Source: Larix kaempferi (taxonomy: Eukaryota; Streptophyta; Pinopsida; Pinales; Pinaceae). Taken from it: a stretch of 64,000 nucleotides of DNA. This document shows positions 23,547-36,380 of this stretch, one piece after another. Position numbers and translations under genes: made by a program. The stretch lies in contig BSBM01000436.1 in the NCBI GenBank assembly GCA_027924585.1, forward strand, positions 11,563,501 to 11,627,500, written 5' to 3'. Positions within the stretch are counted from its first letter, which is position 1, and each line of letters starts with the position of its first letter. The notes below the pieces were generated by a model, which made no database searches, was not told the DNA's origin, and was given only the letters and a program-made list of their open reading frames with translations.

Positions 23547-26073
23547 AACAAGAAGAAGAAGGAAATACGGAAGAGGAAGTTACATCCCATTGATTTTGTA
23601 GGATCTACAATACAACGATAGTGATCATATTTAGGAAGCCCTAAATCCATGTAAATAAAAGATAAGACCCAAAGAGAGGACAATAATCCTCATAGAGAAA
23701 CCCACTTGGGAGAAATATCTGGCCCTCTTCAAGTGGTTTCGCATGCAGGAAGACTACAAACCCATTATCATTCATTATAATGTCATCCTTAGAATTCTTG
23801 GAAAGGCTCAAAAATGGGATGAACTTGAGGATTGTTGGACCCAAATGACCAAACAGAAGGAGGAACTATTTCCCACAAATAACACGTATGGCACCCTAAT
23901 ATATGTTTATGTAAGGGCTAGCCTCAAGTCAGATGCTCTGCAATGGCTCCAACACATGGAACATCAAGGGCTTCAACCAGATGAGGTCACCATGAATACT
24001 ATTTTTCATGTGTACAAGAAAAATAGAGAGTTTTAATAGGCGGAGTATTTTTATAGAAAATGGTCCCAATCTCATAGACCACAACGAGCTTTCACATATA
24101 ACACTTTGGTCGATATGTATGGAAAGGCATGCCTCCTCGGTGAATGTTCAAATGCCTTCTTGGAGATGCTCAAATCAGGTATTTTTACTGACACTATAAC
24201 TTTTAATACTATGATTCACATGTTCATCTAGGATAAGAAGAGGCTCTCATGAATACAATGGAGGAAACATGGTTACATCCAAACGTTATGACTTACAATA
24301 CTCTAATAGCATTGAATGCCAAGAATAAAAATATAGACATGGCATTAACTTATTTTAACAGAATGAAACAAACTGGAGTTGAGCCTAATATTGTGACTTA
24401 TAGAACTTTGTTGCGTATACTTTGTGGGAAACACATGATTAGAGAAGTTGAATCCTTGGTCCATGGGATGGATGAATTGGGGGTTTGTGTGGATGACTTC
24501 TCAAGGCCTATTATAATGTGCATAGAGATGGGGTTACTAATGAAAGCATGGGTTTGGTTTGAAAGGTTTCACCTTCTTGGAGGAATCGACTCCAAAATCT
24601 TCGCTAATCGATGCATATGGAGAGCTAGGGTACTGGTTAGAAGCTGAGAAGGTGTTCGACTATAGTTGTGAAAGAGAAAGAGGATCCAAGGAGAATGTAT
24701 TGGAATACAATATGATGATTAAGGATTATGGAATTTCAAAACTTTATGACAAGGCTTGGAAATTTTTTAAGGGCATGGATAATGAAGGAGTTTCACATGA
24801 TGAATGCACTCATAATTCTCTCATTTAGATGTTTGTTTCTGCAAAATTACCAGATGATGCAAAATGCTATTTGATTAAAATGTAGGAAGCAAGGTGTGTG
24901 CCTAGTTGTGTATGATTTTGTGTTATTATCGTTGTGACTAGAAACCTAGCCAGAGCAATAGAGGCAGAGGACATTTATAAGGAGATGTTGAAGATGGGAA
25001 TTGAGGAAGATGAAGTTATTTATGTTGCATTGATAAATGCATTTGCACAAGTTGTAAATGTGGAGGAGGTTGTTCATTACTTTCAAATAATGAAAAACCC
25101 TGGCTTTGTAGCAAACTGCACAGTATATAGTTCTTTGATTAAGGTATATCAAAATATTGGCCATTTGAGAGAGGCTCTAGAAACATATGAAAATATGAAG
25201 AAATTGGGAGATGGTGCATAATTCTTTGCAACAAATTGTATGATTGATTTTTACAAAGATGCGGGTATGGTCAATGAGGAAGATTCAATTTTTAATGACT
25301 TAAAGCAAGCAAATCAGGCTAACAATTTTCTTATGCCATGATGATGTGTATATGAAAAATATTGGCAGAATTATCCAAGCCATTGAAATTTAAAAAGAGA
25401 TGCAGGAATTGGGACTTCTCACAGATCATCTCTCTTTTAATAATGTCCTTCAAATGTATGTAGCAAAGGGAAGATTGAGGGAAGTTACTGAATTTTTCAT
25501 CAAATGTTAAAAGCGAAGGTTTCACCAGATGATGTCACATAAAAAACATAGGGTACAATTTCGAATAAAGGAGGCCTTCCAATGAAGGCAGTAAATAAGT
25601 TTGAGATTGCACAGGAGAGTGGAATTCCCCATGGTATGCAAGCATTGATAGTGACTCTTTATTCCATGGCGGGAATTCACGAGGAGGCTTTGGAGGCCTA
25701 TGAACAATTAAAAGAGATTGGTTTGGAGTTTGATGTGTCTTCCTACAATGCTTCCATTTATGCATTTGGAAGTGCAAACAAGATTGATGAGGCTCTAAAG
25801 ATGTTTATGAGAATGAAAACCAAGGGTCTTGAACTAGATGTTGCTACCTACATGAGTATGATCATTAGCTATGGAAAGGTAGGCTTGATAGAAGGTGTAA
25901 AAATGATGTTTAATAAAATTAAATATGAGGGTTTTCGGCCAAATGAATATACTTATAGAGTGGTAATAGATGCATACAAAAGTGTTGGAAGACTCAATAT
26001 TGCAGGGTTGGTTACTCGAGAGATGCAATTTACTAACTATATTAAAGAACAAAAACAATCTAAAGGATATTGA
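23547..26073 (+). pseudogene. P-class pentatricopeptide repeat (PPR) protein pseudogene, At1g73710-like
   Basis: The plus strand encodes a long run of 35-residue PPR motifs (VITYNTLI-type helices: IHYNVILR, TYGTLIYVY, TYNTLVDMYGKA, TFNTMIHM, VTYRTLL, EYNMMIKDYG, SYNASIYAFG). The motif order and side text (KWDELEDCW, TNNTYGTL, MKSG.F.DT.TFNTMIH) match, from memory, Arabidopsis At1g73710-type proteins, which bind RNA in organelles. Recognisable coding starts before 23,660. Lesions include two adjacent stops at 24034-24039, a stop near 24,229, a frameshift near 24,237, another near 24,640, and stops at 24,826 and in 24,880-24,920. It has no introns, like its relatives. It is a whole-length dead copy rather than a short fragment. 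Confidence 0.8.
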
Positions 26074-29000
26074 ATTTTTTTGGGGCGACTTTTCATTTTC
26101 ATCTACAAACATTCCCAGGTTAGATGACATTGGATACACATATTGATATACATGTCACGGTGATTTGTAAATTGAATAAGTATATTGCTCAGAAAAAATA
26201 CCTAAAATGGTCATTGCCTTATTTTATGCAATTAAATCCATACAACAGACAGAACAAAGTATACACGAGACTTAGTTTTGCTGGAATGAAATCAATGCCA
26301 TTGGAAAGAAAGCAAAGTGAGTTCTTTGAAATGTTGTAACATTTGGTACATGTTCTTCATAATACTTTAGGATAAGTAAGATATTTCAGATGTTAAAGCT
26401 CAAGAAGAAATTTGCATGAAGGTTCCTTGTGCTATTGAGAAAGTGGTCTATGCAAAATGCATTTCAGAGTGAGATAAGTATCATGACTGTCTGTGAAAGA
26501 GTTTCTTGTATATACTCCAAGTATTGATCTTCTAGGTCAAAGCTCCTGATTTGACATCTATTGTGATTTAGTTCCGTTGTTTGAAAGGTAATTAAGCAAG
26601 GACTATTGCACTAACTTGGCCTCTGTCAGACCTACTCACATGTCTTAGCTTATGTGCAAGACACTGGAAAATGCTTGGAATTTCTTTCTTTGAGCTGTCT
26701 ACTAGAATAGAATAGTACATAATATGAATCAAATTATGTTCTCACTCATCCTCGAGGAAACAAGCTCAGAGTCCACCTCAATTCCTGAGAGCATACACCA
26801 TCTTAAAAGAAATAGACATAATCATGGGAAGCATTTTCCAAAGAAAAAGGATGGATGTCCTCGAAGTTAAAATGTTTGACAACTAAGAAACTAAGAGAGC
26901 ATTTATCGAAAAGAAATAAATTTCCATCCTTCTTTCCTAGAATGCTTATTTTTAATATCAGAATTGATTATTAACACTAAATAAATAAGTCATTAATTGA
27001 TGCAAAATATATGTTGTTCTGTTCATATAGGGATTCTTGTAAATATCTGAAACATAACAAGGCTGAGATCATTACATTAAATTAGAATTTGTTTTCAGTC
27101 ATGGAACAAGGTAAACTGGTGGTATATGTCTTCCTTCTCTTGTTATTTCTGATACATATTGTTGTAGGTGTAAGCATATTAAATATTAGTGGTATTAACC
27201 TTGCACATTTTGCAACTCATATTGAAAATTCAAGAAAATATATCAGACTAGTGAAACACACTGTTAACAAATCATCTAAAATAAAAACAATTGCATAGCC
27301 AATACACTTACCAGAGTCGATAATATCAAGTTTTCATCCCAGGTTCTTCAATACAAGAGTAAATCTAGATGCTTGTGAGCAATATCCGCCTGCAAGATAA
27401 ACAATGTTTGATCAATACACTAGCAATGTCTAGGAATGACTCTTTCCAAATCTTAAATTTTGTGAAAAATTCATAACCCCTCCCAAAAGAGCCCAACTTC
27501 AAAAATAAATATCAATCTAAAAGGTGGTAAATTTGGAAATTTAACATGGCCATGACATACCACAAACAACGGTTATCTAGACGAATAAAATCATCCAAGA
27601 ATTATTCTAGATTTGGTAACCATGATGTTTATTATTGTTGAATGGTGGAACAACACCCAAGTCTATTGTTAATGTTGATTCCATGATTGTTGACCTCCCA
27701 AAATTGATTGTACACAACCTAGGTTTGAGAGTTTTGCTTTTAATTGTTGTTTTGGGGCAGAGGAGTGTCCATAAAGTTTCCCAAAAGTTCCCAGGACAAG
27801 AAAACTTCTTCGTACTATTGTTTATCACTAATAATAAGGCCATTAGGAGGTGTGAAAAGAACCCATAATTACTCTAGCATGCACATAAATACTTGAACCT
27901 ACCCCATAACTACTTGAAGGATTCTATAGGGGTCTGTTGGTAGAGAAGTATTAGGTTCATCATAATGCAAGGATTTAACTGGATCATCTTGGCATGTCTA
28001 CACTCTACAACATAATGCATCTATTTTCCATCAGATGAGACGAACCTTCCAAGGTGTGTAGCCTCATTGATATCGTGTATCTCACGATGGCAGAATTTAA
28101 TCTTTCCCTCTTTTGGTAACCAGTCTATTTATGTCAAAATGTACTCTTAAGAATTCTAATAGTTCTTCCCATGTTCTATTTCTTACCCAATTACAGAGAT
28201 TTACTGCTCATGAATTGAGAGTCATATGACTCTCTAACAACTACTATGTTTCCAAATTCTACAAGTTTATGTGATAAATTTGAAATCCTTAACTTATCAA
28301 AGGAGGCTATGTTTGAAACAAGTAGTTCATAAACTTTTCTTTTATATAGTTTGGTATAAAAGTTGAAGAAAAGTACATCCAATTCAAAAAAATTAGTTTG
28401 CAAAAAAGTACTTCTAATTTTCTAAATTTGGTCACTCAAATAATTATTTAATTAAAATTAGAAATCTTACATGTTAAAATCAAAATTTTGATAGGATAAA
28501 TTAGAGGGAAGAGAAGAAGTACTATAATTTCTTGAAGAGATTGAATTAAATTATGTCATCGTTATTATTGATTGGTGCTTCTATCTTTAGCCACCTCTAA
28601 ATAAAAGATATGGAAATGAAGCGTGGAATTAAAGTTTCAGTATTGTGAGTTGAAGCTAATTATGATTTCCAACCACATGTTTTATGTAAAATATGTAAAA
28701 CTTCTTCATTAGAAGGGATGGAAACAAAGAATGCACCAAAATGGGTTATATTTGTGCATTAAGTGAATATAGGTGGTAACTGCAGATCTTAATAAAGAAA
28801 AAATTGGTTACAGGACTTAAACATCAGTCTCATGGATGTCATTAGATTATAGAAATATTAAGGTAAGACAACCATTTATGTTTGAAATCAAAATTAACAG
28901 ACTTTAATATTTAGTGACTGCACAAGAAATGTTGGGTTCTCATCCACGACTACTCTATAATTCCATTACTTGCCTATTGAAAACTTTTCTTAACAGTGTT

Positions 29001-29189
29001 CATTGGCCTGAAGTGCTCCATATATATATATATATAAAGCATGGCTATTGGATTTTATGGGATATGCTGTCAAAAATGATGAGGGGAGTTAAGGTCTATT
29101 GAAATCAATTTGAAAAAACAAGATATAATTTAACATGCATTTTGTGCATGAAGGTTATTGAGATAATTATATATAACTTGTTATGTCAG
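26074..29189. other. Gene-less interval with one unrecognised coding-like relic
   Basis: Most of this 3.1 kb is AT-rich without recognisable protein. On the minus strand at 28403-27607 several adjacent frames look coding (RNRTWEELLEFLRVHFDINR, then KIKFCHREIHDINEATHLGR) but change frame every 100-200 bases. I do not know the family; it may be an old transposon gene. A (TA)n-like run lies near 29,022-29,036. Confidence 0.35.
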
Positions 29190-30922
29190 GTATCTGAGGA
29201 GGTTGAGCTAGATAACAATGGGAAACCTTGCTTCTATAAAACTAAGGTGAGGCATACACAAAAACATTCTTCACCGTCTCTTTCCTGAAATGCATCTTAA
29301 GCTTGTCATTAATAAGTAATTAAGGAATAGTTTTCCACATGTTGTTGATTTTAATGGAAACACTTGGAGGTAGTGTTGCCATCTTCCAATAAGTGTTTGT
29401 AGGGTGTATTTTGGGAATCATATTACTTATACACATAGAAATTCTAAAGCTGCATGGGCCTATCTATATACCCAACAACAAGAAACCTGGTTAACATGGG
29501 ATCCTTTTAGTTTACCTTTGTTTACCTTTTTTTCCTTATAATTTACATCTCGTGGTCATTTATTATTGTATGTATAGTCTAGCAAAACAAATAAAAGGGT
29601 TCGGTCAATCAAGGAACTTAAGGCTAAATTTTGCAAATAAGCTTAATATTCCTATTTTCACTGGGAGCAGAGTAGAAGGGGATGAAAATTGCCTGGTTCA
29701 AATAGTGTTGTTAGATGCCTCTACAGGGAAGTTGATCACAATGGGACCTGATTCTTCCCAGAAAGGGGAAATTGTTGTTCTTGAGGTCGAATTTGGACCT
29801 GATGATGAGGAAGATTAGACTGCAAAGGAATTTGATAATAATGTGGTTCAAGAGAGGGAGGGAAAACATACACTTATGACTGGTGAGTTGTTGATTGCTT
29901 TAAAATATGGTGTTGGAACCCTTGGAGAATTGAAATTTACTGATAATTCTAGTTGGATAAGGAGATGTAAATTTAGGCTTGGGGCCAAAGTTGTAGGCAA
30001 GAACTATGATGGAATCAGGATAAGAGAAGCAAAGATAGAATTAGGCTTCACAGTTAAGGATCATTGTGATGAATGCAAGTTTATCATCCCTTATTTCATG
30101 GTTTTCTATTTAAAATTCCCTTCAAACAATTACTCAACCAACAATGTCTTGAATCTATTGTGCTTGCAAACACTTGTTAATACCATGACCTTTTACAAGT
30201 TGACTGTGACAACATTTTCCTGGTATAATACATACAAAAGCAGGATTTAAATTCTTGATAACCCATTGAATGAACTTTCCCTTACCTCTCATAATCCATC
30301 TATACACAAGTAATATTAGGAAATCTACCTTGCATGTTTGTTAGCATTTCAAAAGGTTTTTTCCAGATGCTTTTCCTAAACAGCTAAGAAATCATAGCAT
30401 ATAATCTTTATCACATCTTTGACATAATAATATAATCCAATTTAGTAAGATATACTCAAATATGATTCTTAAAGTAGTTCGGTATTTTAAGCTGCGTGAT
30501 TTGAATTTTTTCTTCTTATAGATAGCTAGAAGTATAATTATTGAACAACCTTTATTTTCTTACTTGTAGTGTATAAGAAGCACTATCCTTTGGTTCTTGA
30601 TGATAAAGTATGGTGTCTAGAGAAATATTTCAAGGATGGTGCTTACCACTAGACACTAAGTACTGAATGGATTTACACTGTGTTGGATTTCTTAAGGTTA
30701 TTTCTTACAGATCCCCTACAGCTTCGCCAAGTAAAGCTACTATCCTTTATTTTCATTTATGTATGTTTCTGATATCTTACGGAAAACACAAAATATAGAT
30801 CTGAGTGTCCACACTTTATTTAAAACCCTATTGATTCTTTGCAATGGAATGTTAGCTAAGATGTTTGAAGGAACATTGGAGCATGCAAGGACATGTGTAC
30901 TGAATAACAAATGTTATGTATA
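29190..30922 (+). pseudogene. CBP60 calmodulin-binding protein pseudogene, intron-containing, truncated
   Basis: Plant CBP60 proteins are calmodulin-binding transcription regulators of immunity and development. Here one exon (29190-29246) gives VSEEVE. Exon 29583-30074 gives the conserved core, including [42 protein letters not shown]-like and [10 protein letters not shown]. Exon 30570-30730 gives LYKKHYP and DFLRLFLTDP, and exon 30832-30922 gives FEGTLEHARTCVLNNKCYVY. Lesions are a Trp-to-stop at 29816, a stop in exon 3, a GC instead of GT donor at 30075 and a lost acceptor before exon 4. A CACTA-like end interrupts the last exon at 30923. The N-terminus and the C-terminal third are missing. 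Confidence 0.85.
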
Positions 30923-31575
30923 CACTAGTACAGATGAGCAAATTTGCCACCGTTTTCTGTTGTTATTTCCACGTTTTTCCATCTCAATTGCGACGATTGT
31001 TGTCTCCTTTTTTCGTGGAACCTGTTTCATGGATTTAACGACGCACTTGGAAATCCGTCGCAATAGAGACGAAAACTGTTCGCCACGTGTCTTCTATAGG
31101 GTGGTCTTGAAATTTATTTTATTTTATTCATTTTCCTGAAAAATCGTCCCTATATCGACGAAACTACGTCCCTATATCGACGGTTTTGTGTCGAACAGAG
31201 AGAGGGTTTTTCTATACTTGCAACGATGTTCTGTCACAAGTAGCGATGAACATTAGTCGAACAGAACAAACAGAGGTAGAACGTTTGATGGTTTTAATAA
31301 TTTACTTCCATGCAAAACCGTCTCTCTAGCGATGGATTTGTGTCGAACAGAAAGAGTTCTGCTATACTTGTGACAATGTTCTGTCGCAAGTATCGACTCA
31401 CGTTCGGTGAACAGACCAAAAGAAGGTAGAACCTGTGACGGTTTTTCTATACTTGTAACGATGTTCCATCACAAGAATCCATGAGCGTTGGTTGAAGACA
31501 CCAAACAAAGGTAGAACGTTGGACGATTTTGATATACTTGTCGTGAATGTTCGTCGCTATATCGACGATACCTGG
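30923..31575 (+). mobile_element. Second CACTA-like terminus with subterminal repeats
   Basis: CACTAGTACAGATGAGCAAA starts exactly where the CBP60 reading frame stops matching its family. It is followed by GTCGC/GCGAC-rich sequence and a repeat anchored by CTATACTTG at 31212, 31372, 31447 and (diverged) 31531, with TGTCGAACAGA words between. CACTAGTA ends and short subterminal repeats are typical of plant CACTA elements. The partner terminus is not in evidence, so length and autonomy are unknown. Confidence 0.6.
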
Positions 31576-32159
31576 AAGTTTAAAAAAAAAATAATGACTG
31601 TCAATGCTTATTACCAGCAATCTGGAACCTTTGTAGTCGATGGGATGTTTATTCTAGATTAGCTTTCACATGTCATACTAAATTATATTGAGTCATATTA
31701 TGTTTCAATGGTAAATCATGTTTTTTTTTTTATGAGTTGGGGTTTTATTTCAATATTTTTTTCTACTTCTTGTGTTTTAGTATTATTAATGAGATAAGTT
31801 AAATGCTAATGATATATTGTTCATGAATAGACATGATAACTACCAGTCATGATCTATGTTTAAATGATAAATAGTTGGGATTTCTATGCTTAATATCTTA
31901 TGAAAGTGAATGTACTAGGGTTATTTGAGTGATAAATGCCATTAGCTAACTTAGTGACCAACATTCTCTATTCAGATTCTTTGTTTTTATTATTTTTTTT
32001 CTTGCTTTATAGTTTTTTCTTCTAGTTGCTATCATCATTTCATAGCCAAACAACCTTGTTAGATGCTATGCAAAGATAGGAAATTTGTCATTGTAGAAAT
32101 ATCTAGAGCTGAGTGTCAGTTTCTATGCTTGTTGGGCTAATATATTCAAAATATTCTCA
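31576..32159. other. Gene-less interval
   Basis: AT-rich sequence with several T runs and no recognisable coding. It may be the interior of the CACTA-like element that starts at 30,923. Confidence 0.4.
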
Positions 32160-32349
32160 TGGCCACTTTTGAGTAAGAAGAAAGGAAATCCAAGTATTTG
32201 TGACCTTCTGGGTCCCTTACATGTACATCCTTCGCATGAGAAAATACCATGGGAAATGGGTGATAATCGTGGGCATTGTAGTCAGATTCATACTTGATCA
32301 TCATAGCTTTGGAAGAGACGTATGAGTTTACACTAAGACTAAAAGACAT
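32160..32349 (-). pseudogene. Ornithine aminotransferase fragment
   Basis: The minus-strand frame from 32349 encodes [20 protein letters not shown] then [17 protein letters not shown]. This matches the N-terminal segment of ornithine delta-aminotransferase (Y.AHNYHP.PVVFSRA...VWDPEGKKYLDFLSAYS), a mitochondrial PLP enzyme linking ornithine and glutamate semialdehyde. Only this one exon-sized piece is visible; the PLP-binding part is absent. The match is by motif recall but the pattern is distinctive. Confidence 0.68.
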
Positions 32350-32910
32350 GAGGAGGATTTTCTTCCCATTAGGCCTTCCCTTTCTACTTAGTACTTGAAT
32401 GTCCTTCTACAACATTGTTATGGGAAACAACCATGGGTTTCCAAGGGATTCTAGTTCATCTTATTCTCTGAGGGAGGGTTCCATGATTCAGAGTATGGAG
32501 TCCTTGACTATGCTAGGCCATGAAATTTCTAAGCCATTCTTGTTAATATAACACCTTAATGAGTTGATCACTCCTTTCACTAGCAAAATATTGATTCCTA
32601 GAGAACCCTTTCTCCATAGTGGTACAACTAATTTTCACCATGTCATATTTCACTAAGACTTTTGTCTTAGTGTGTGATGACTATGGTATTGACCTAAGAT
32701 TGGTATTACAACACAATGGATGCCTATTATCCTTCACTAGTGAGCATCAATTAAAAAATAGAAACCAAAATTCAAAATGTTGATTATGATCCCCAAACAT
32801 AAAATAATTATATATTTGATGCATTTCAATACGGATCTTCTAAACACTAAAATAACCAGAGAACTTGGAAAGTAGAAGGAGAAAACCATTTCAAAACCCA
32901 CTTTAAAAAA
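32350..32910. other. Gene-less interval
   Basis: No recognisable protein or repeat. It may contain intron sequence of the ornithine aminotransferase fragment. Confidence 0.35.
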
Positions 32911-33180
32911 CACGTCAAAACCCTTACCTTATCATTGCCCTTTCACCATATCCATTCACCCATACAACTTGATAAGAGTTGTCCACGAGATGAATGTCCA
33001 TCACCAAGACCCACATAAATCATCAAAGATAGAATTTTTATATAAGTAAATAATATATAATCAAATAAACAGTCATTTAAATCCTACTACAAAGTCCTGT
33101 AGAAATCAATGAACCGTGAAATGTTAAATTTATTAACAATATTTTAAGAAATAGACATGCATTTAAAAATTTACAACCAT
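32911..33180. repeat. 270-bp direct repeat, copy 1
   Basis: This segment, from AACACGTCAAAACCC to TTTACAACCAT, recurs at 37700-37971 in the same orientation with roughly 15 differences. Flanks on both sides differ. No terminal inverted repeats or TG..CA ends are evident. Confidence 0.85.
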
Positions 33181-33198
33181 GCATGGACCCCACTATTA

Positions 33199-33590
33199 TT
33201 CCCGCAAGGGTCATTGCAAAATGCCCACAGTCTCCTCTCAAAATTCCTGCATTGCTCTTCATGGTCACTTTGAAAATGCTCGCAATGGGCTATTTAAAAA
33301 TTCCCACAAGGCTTCAATAAAATGCCCGCACACCCTCATGGAGATGCCCGCAATGCGCCAATAATACCTTCCAACCAATGCCTACAATGGGGCCATCCAA
33401 GATGCCCGCATGGCTCTAAAATGCCAGCAGCTTCCTTTTTAAATATGCCCACAAGGCTATTATTTATGCCCGCAACTCCTTATCAACATGCTCGCAGGTG
33501 CTTCAATAATGTCTGCAACAAGGTCTTTCAAATTCCTGCAAATTCATTTGCTTAGATGCCCGCAAGAGCACTAAGATTCCCACAGCTCTC
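33199..33590. repeat. Degenerate 22-bp tandem array, 17 units
   Basis: An 8-base core of the form T(G/T)CCCGCA recurs with starts at 33199, 33222, 33244, 33277, 33301, 33323, 33345, 33379, 33403, 33422, 33446, 33467, 33489, 33510, 33533, 33557 and 33577. Spacing is 19-24 bases except two steps of 33-34. Many units continue AGGCTnnTTnAAAA. The spacing and shared tail identify an old tandem array, heavily mutated except in the core. Confidence 0.75.
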
Positions 33591-33808
33591 CAAAATTCCT
33601 TGTCATCAAATGCTCCATGCCGTCTGTCATGTCATCAATGTCCTTGTCATCATCTCATGGTTTCCATGTCAATTGCTTGTCCTCTCTTTGTCATTTTTCC
33701 ATTTCCATGTCATGTCCTTTGTTCTTGTCCTCCATACTTTATTTCCATGCTTACCACATGTATTTCTCCTTCATGTTCAGCCTTATGCCATGTCATTGTC
33801 CTTTGTCA
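33591..33808. other. Pyrimidine-rich CATGTC/TGTCAT patch
   Basis: C/T-rich sequence with repeated TGTCAT, CCATGTC and TTGTC words and three overlapping open frames that carry no recognisable domain. Likely a low-complexity relic. Confidence 0.4.
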
Positions 33809-34597
33809 CAGTACCAAATATGCCCAAAAGAAAAGAAAAAAGTCCCTTGAGAACATGATAGGAAAGAGATATGTTAATCCACAAAAAATTGACAACTTAT
33901 CTATATTCTTTTACTATGCATGATCTCATATAACAAAAAATTCATCATAGATCACCTTTTGGCATTGATCAGAAGCAGGTTGCAGAACTGAGCATGCAAT
34001 TTGTAGTTTAGAAACCATATCATAATTTCCTTGGAGACACTCCTCGTGAAATAACATCACTTGCTCTACTACATGTGAAGAGCTACTAGTGAGAATTCAT
34101 CATACTACAAAAAACATACGGTGCACTAAATTCGTCTTTATTGAAAAAATATATAAATAATAAAAAAATAACTCAGCCCCTAGGGAAAAAGAGTAGTTGT
34201 TCACCTGGAAAATATGTGTAGGATCTTTGTAGTGCCAACTGGTGGTAAGTTGTTTTGATGTTGCTCATTATTGGAAGAGGTGAATATGAAAAGTTGATCC
34301 TTCTTATGCAACCACCTCAAGCATGGCCAAAATTGGTCGAGTTAGTATCAAATATGCCCATAAGATAAAAACAGTCCCTTGAGCACATGATGGGAAAGAG
34401 ACATGTTAATCAACAAAAAATTGACAATGTATTTCTATTCTATTACTAGGAATGATCTCATGTAGCAAAAAATTCATCATAAATTACCTTTTGGCACTGA
34501 GAAGTAGGTTGCACAGTTGAGCATGCAATTTGTAGTTTATAAACCATATCATAATTTCCTTGGAGACACTCCTCATGTAATAACATCACTTTCCCTT
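33809..34597. repeat. 255-bp direct repeat in two copies (offset about 535 bp)
   Basis: Copy 1 at 33809-34064 and copy 2 at 34341-34597 share AAATATGCCCA, CCCTTGAG.ACATGAT, GAGCATGCAATTTGTAGTTT and CTTGGAGACACTCCTC, with small indels. Neither copy encodes anything I recognise. Confidence 0.8.
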
Positions 34598-36380
34598 CTA
34601 CCTTTGAAGATCTAGACATATCAATTTATGAAGGGCTCACCATAGTTAATGATAAAAATTCCAAACAGATTGAGGAAAGCAACCACAAAACCAATCACGT
34701 AGCTTTTCTTGGGCCCTAGCAAGTATGAATAATTGAAATATTCTTAACGGATATTGTAATTCAATTCAATCATTAGAGATTCTAGATTTTGCATCATTTT
34801 GAGAAATTAACAGCGTATATATACATTTGTAGAATAATTACAACTGGTTAGGTTTAAAGATTGTGTCAATTCTTGTCCTAGTAGTAGTGTGTCCATTGTA
34901 GATGCAAAAATTTGCCAAATAATGTTTGAGTCGTCGTTCTAGAGAACAAACTTTCCTAAATATTGCATCTCCTCTAACTCAACAAACAATATTATGGTCT
35001 CATCTATCCAGACTGTTGATTTTCCATCTCCCAGCTGAGTATTCCAATCTTGACCAAGAGCGAGGAATCCTTCTTCACTTACTGGTTGGCTTCTGATAAA
35101 CCCAAAACCATAAACCTTCAAATTTTACAGATACATAAACGTTACAATAATAAAAATCAATTATCACTACAATCCAAGAACTTATGTATCCAAATAGGAA
35201 ATTTCACAATATAAAATAAATATAGAAGATGATTTGGCTAATACAAAAGAAATACAATAACAAACATACGATACAAACATAAAAATGCAAAACATGTTTG
35301 TGTGATTTTTTTGGGCTACTTTCTCATGCATTCCAATTGCAACTTTGATGACTAGTCTTTGTACTTGATGATGATGCAATTGGAATTCTCATTGACCCCA
35401 TTTGGTCATCTTTGGATGTTATTATAAAATATATTTCTCTCTCTCACTATATTTTTAAACCACACACTCACAAGTGCTAAGGCTAATGATCACACCTTGA
35501 TGAGGAATAGGGACGACTCGGCTGCATGGAAACAAAATAACAAGAATTATCTATCATTAGGAAACTATGCTAAATTCAAGGACAACATATTGAAGGCATG
35601 CGTAACCTACCTATCTCACCACCCTCCTATATTAATGCCTGCAACTCAAATGATAAATTCAAATCATCATCCTCAAGTTTTCATTCATTTAAAAATGATT
35701 GAGATAAAAATCAGTAGGAGTAAAGTGGGAAGGATGGAGAAAATAAGGGTTGGAAGGAAATCAAGGACATCCTTGACATGATGCTAAAGTTACACAAATA
35801 CCAGGTTGCCATGGATAATGTTATGGTGAATAAGACAGGCAATTATAGATGAGATGAATCAGCTAGCCCAAAGTAGCAAGCTACCAACGCGACAATCAAT
35901 CACCAAGCCTTGGATCCTAAGTGGGGGTAGTTGAAGGGTAGACATTCTCAGGTAGTTGAGGTATCAACCATCAAGAAGACCAAAAAATCAGATAATGAGT
36001 TATGAGCTCTTGGATTCTAACCTGCAGTTATCATATCTTTATTATTTTGCTTTTAATTTCCTAAGGCATGTACTAAGATTTGTTAGCAATATGGTTGTCA
36101 TTGATGTCAAAAGAGTTTAGTAATGACAAAGGAATAACCAAGGATATGATGGTAGATAAGGTGACATGGCATGGATGATGATACGGCAGATATGAGGACA
36201 TGGAATGGAATAGATGATGACATAGGATGGCATAGATAATGATATGGCATCAAGTTGAAGTCATTATTGCAATATGACATCACTCTGGAGAAATATAGCA
36301 AAATGGTGAAAATCAGGAAATTGACATAGCAAAATAGTGAAAATCAGGAAATTGACAAAGTATGGAATAATTAGTCAAAT
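34598..36380. other. Gene-less interval
   Basis: AT-rich sequence without recognisable protein. Around 36,070-36,250 ATGG, GATGATA and ACATGG words recur and the text resembles 54,630-54,720, suggesting fragments of one dispersed repeat family. Confidence 0.4.

Noticed and set aside
23743-26073. PPR segments as several separate small genes
   Set aside because: The pieces follow the order of one PPR protein with stops and frameshifts between them, so one pseudogene explains them.
30759-31139. 126-codon plus-strand frame at the CBP60/CACTA boundary
   Set aside because: It is a fusion of the last CBP60 exon relic with transposon end sequence and not a gene of its own.
34083-34091. CTACTAGTG as the right end of the CACTA-like element at 30,923
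   Set aside because: Nothing beyond the eight terminal bases matches the left end, the flanking bases do not form a target duplication and there are no inverted subterminal repeats.
34861-34889. Possible right end for the CACTA element starting at 18,496 (TAGTAGTAGTG, reverse complement beginning CACTACTACTAGGACA)
   Set aside because: Only a few words match the left end, the flanking triplets differ (GCA versus TGT) and no subterminal repeat lies beside it.
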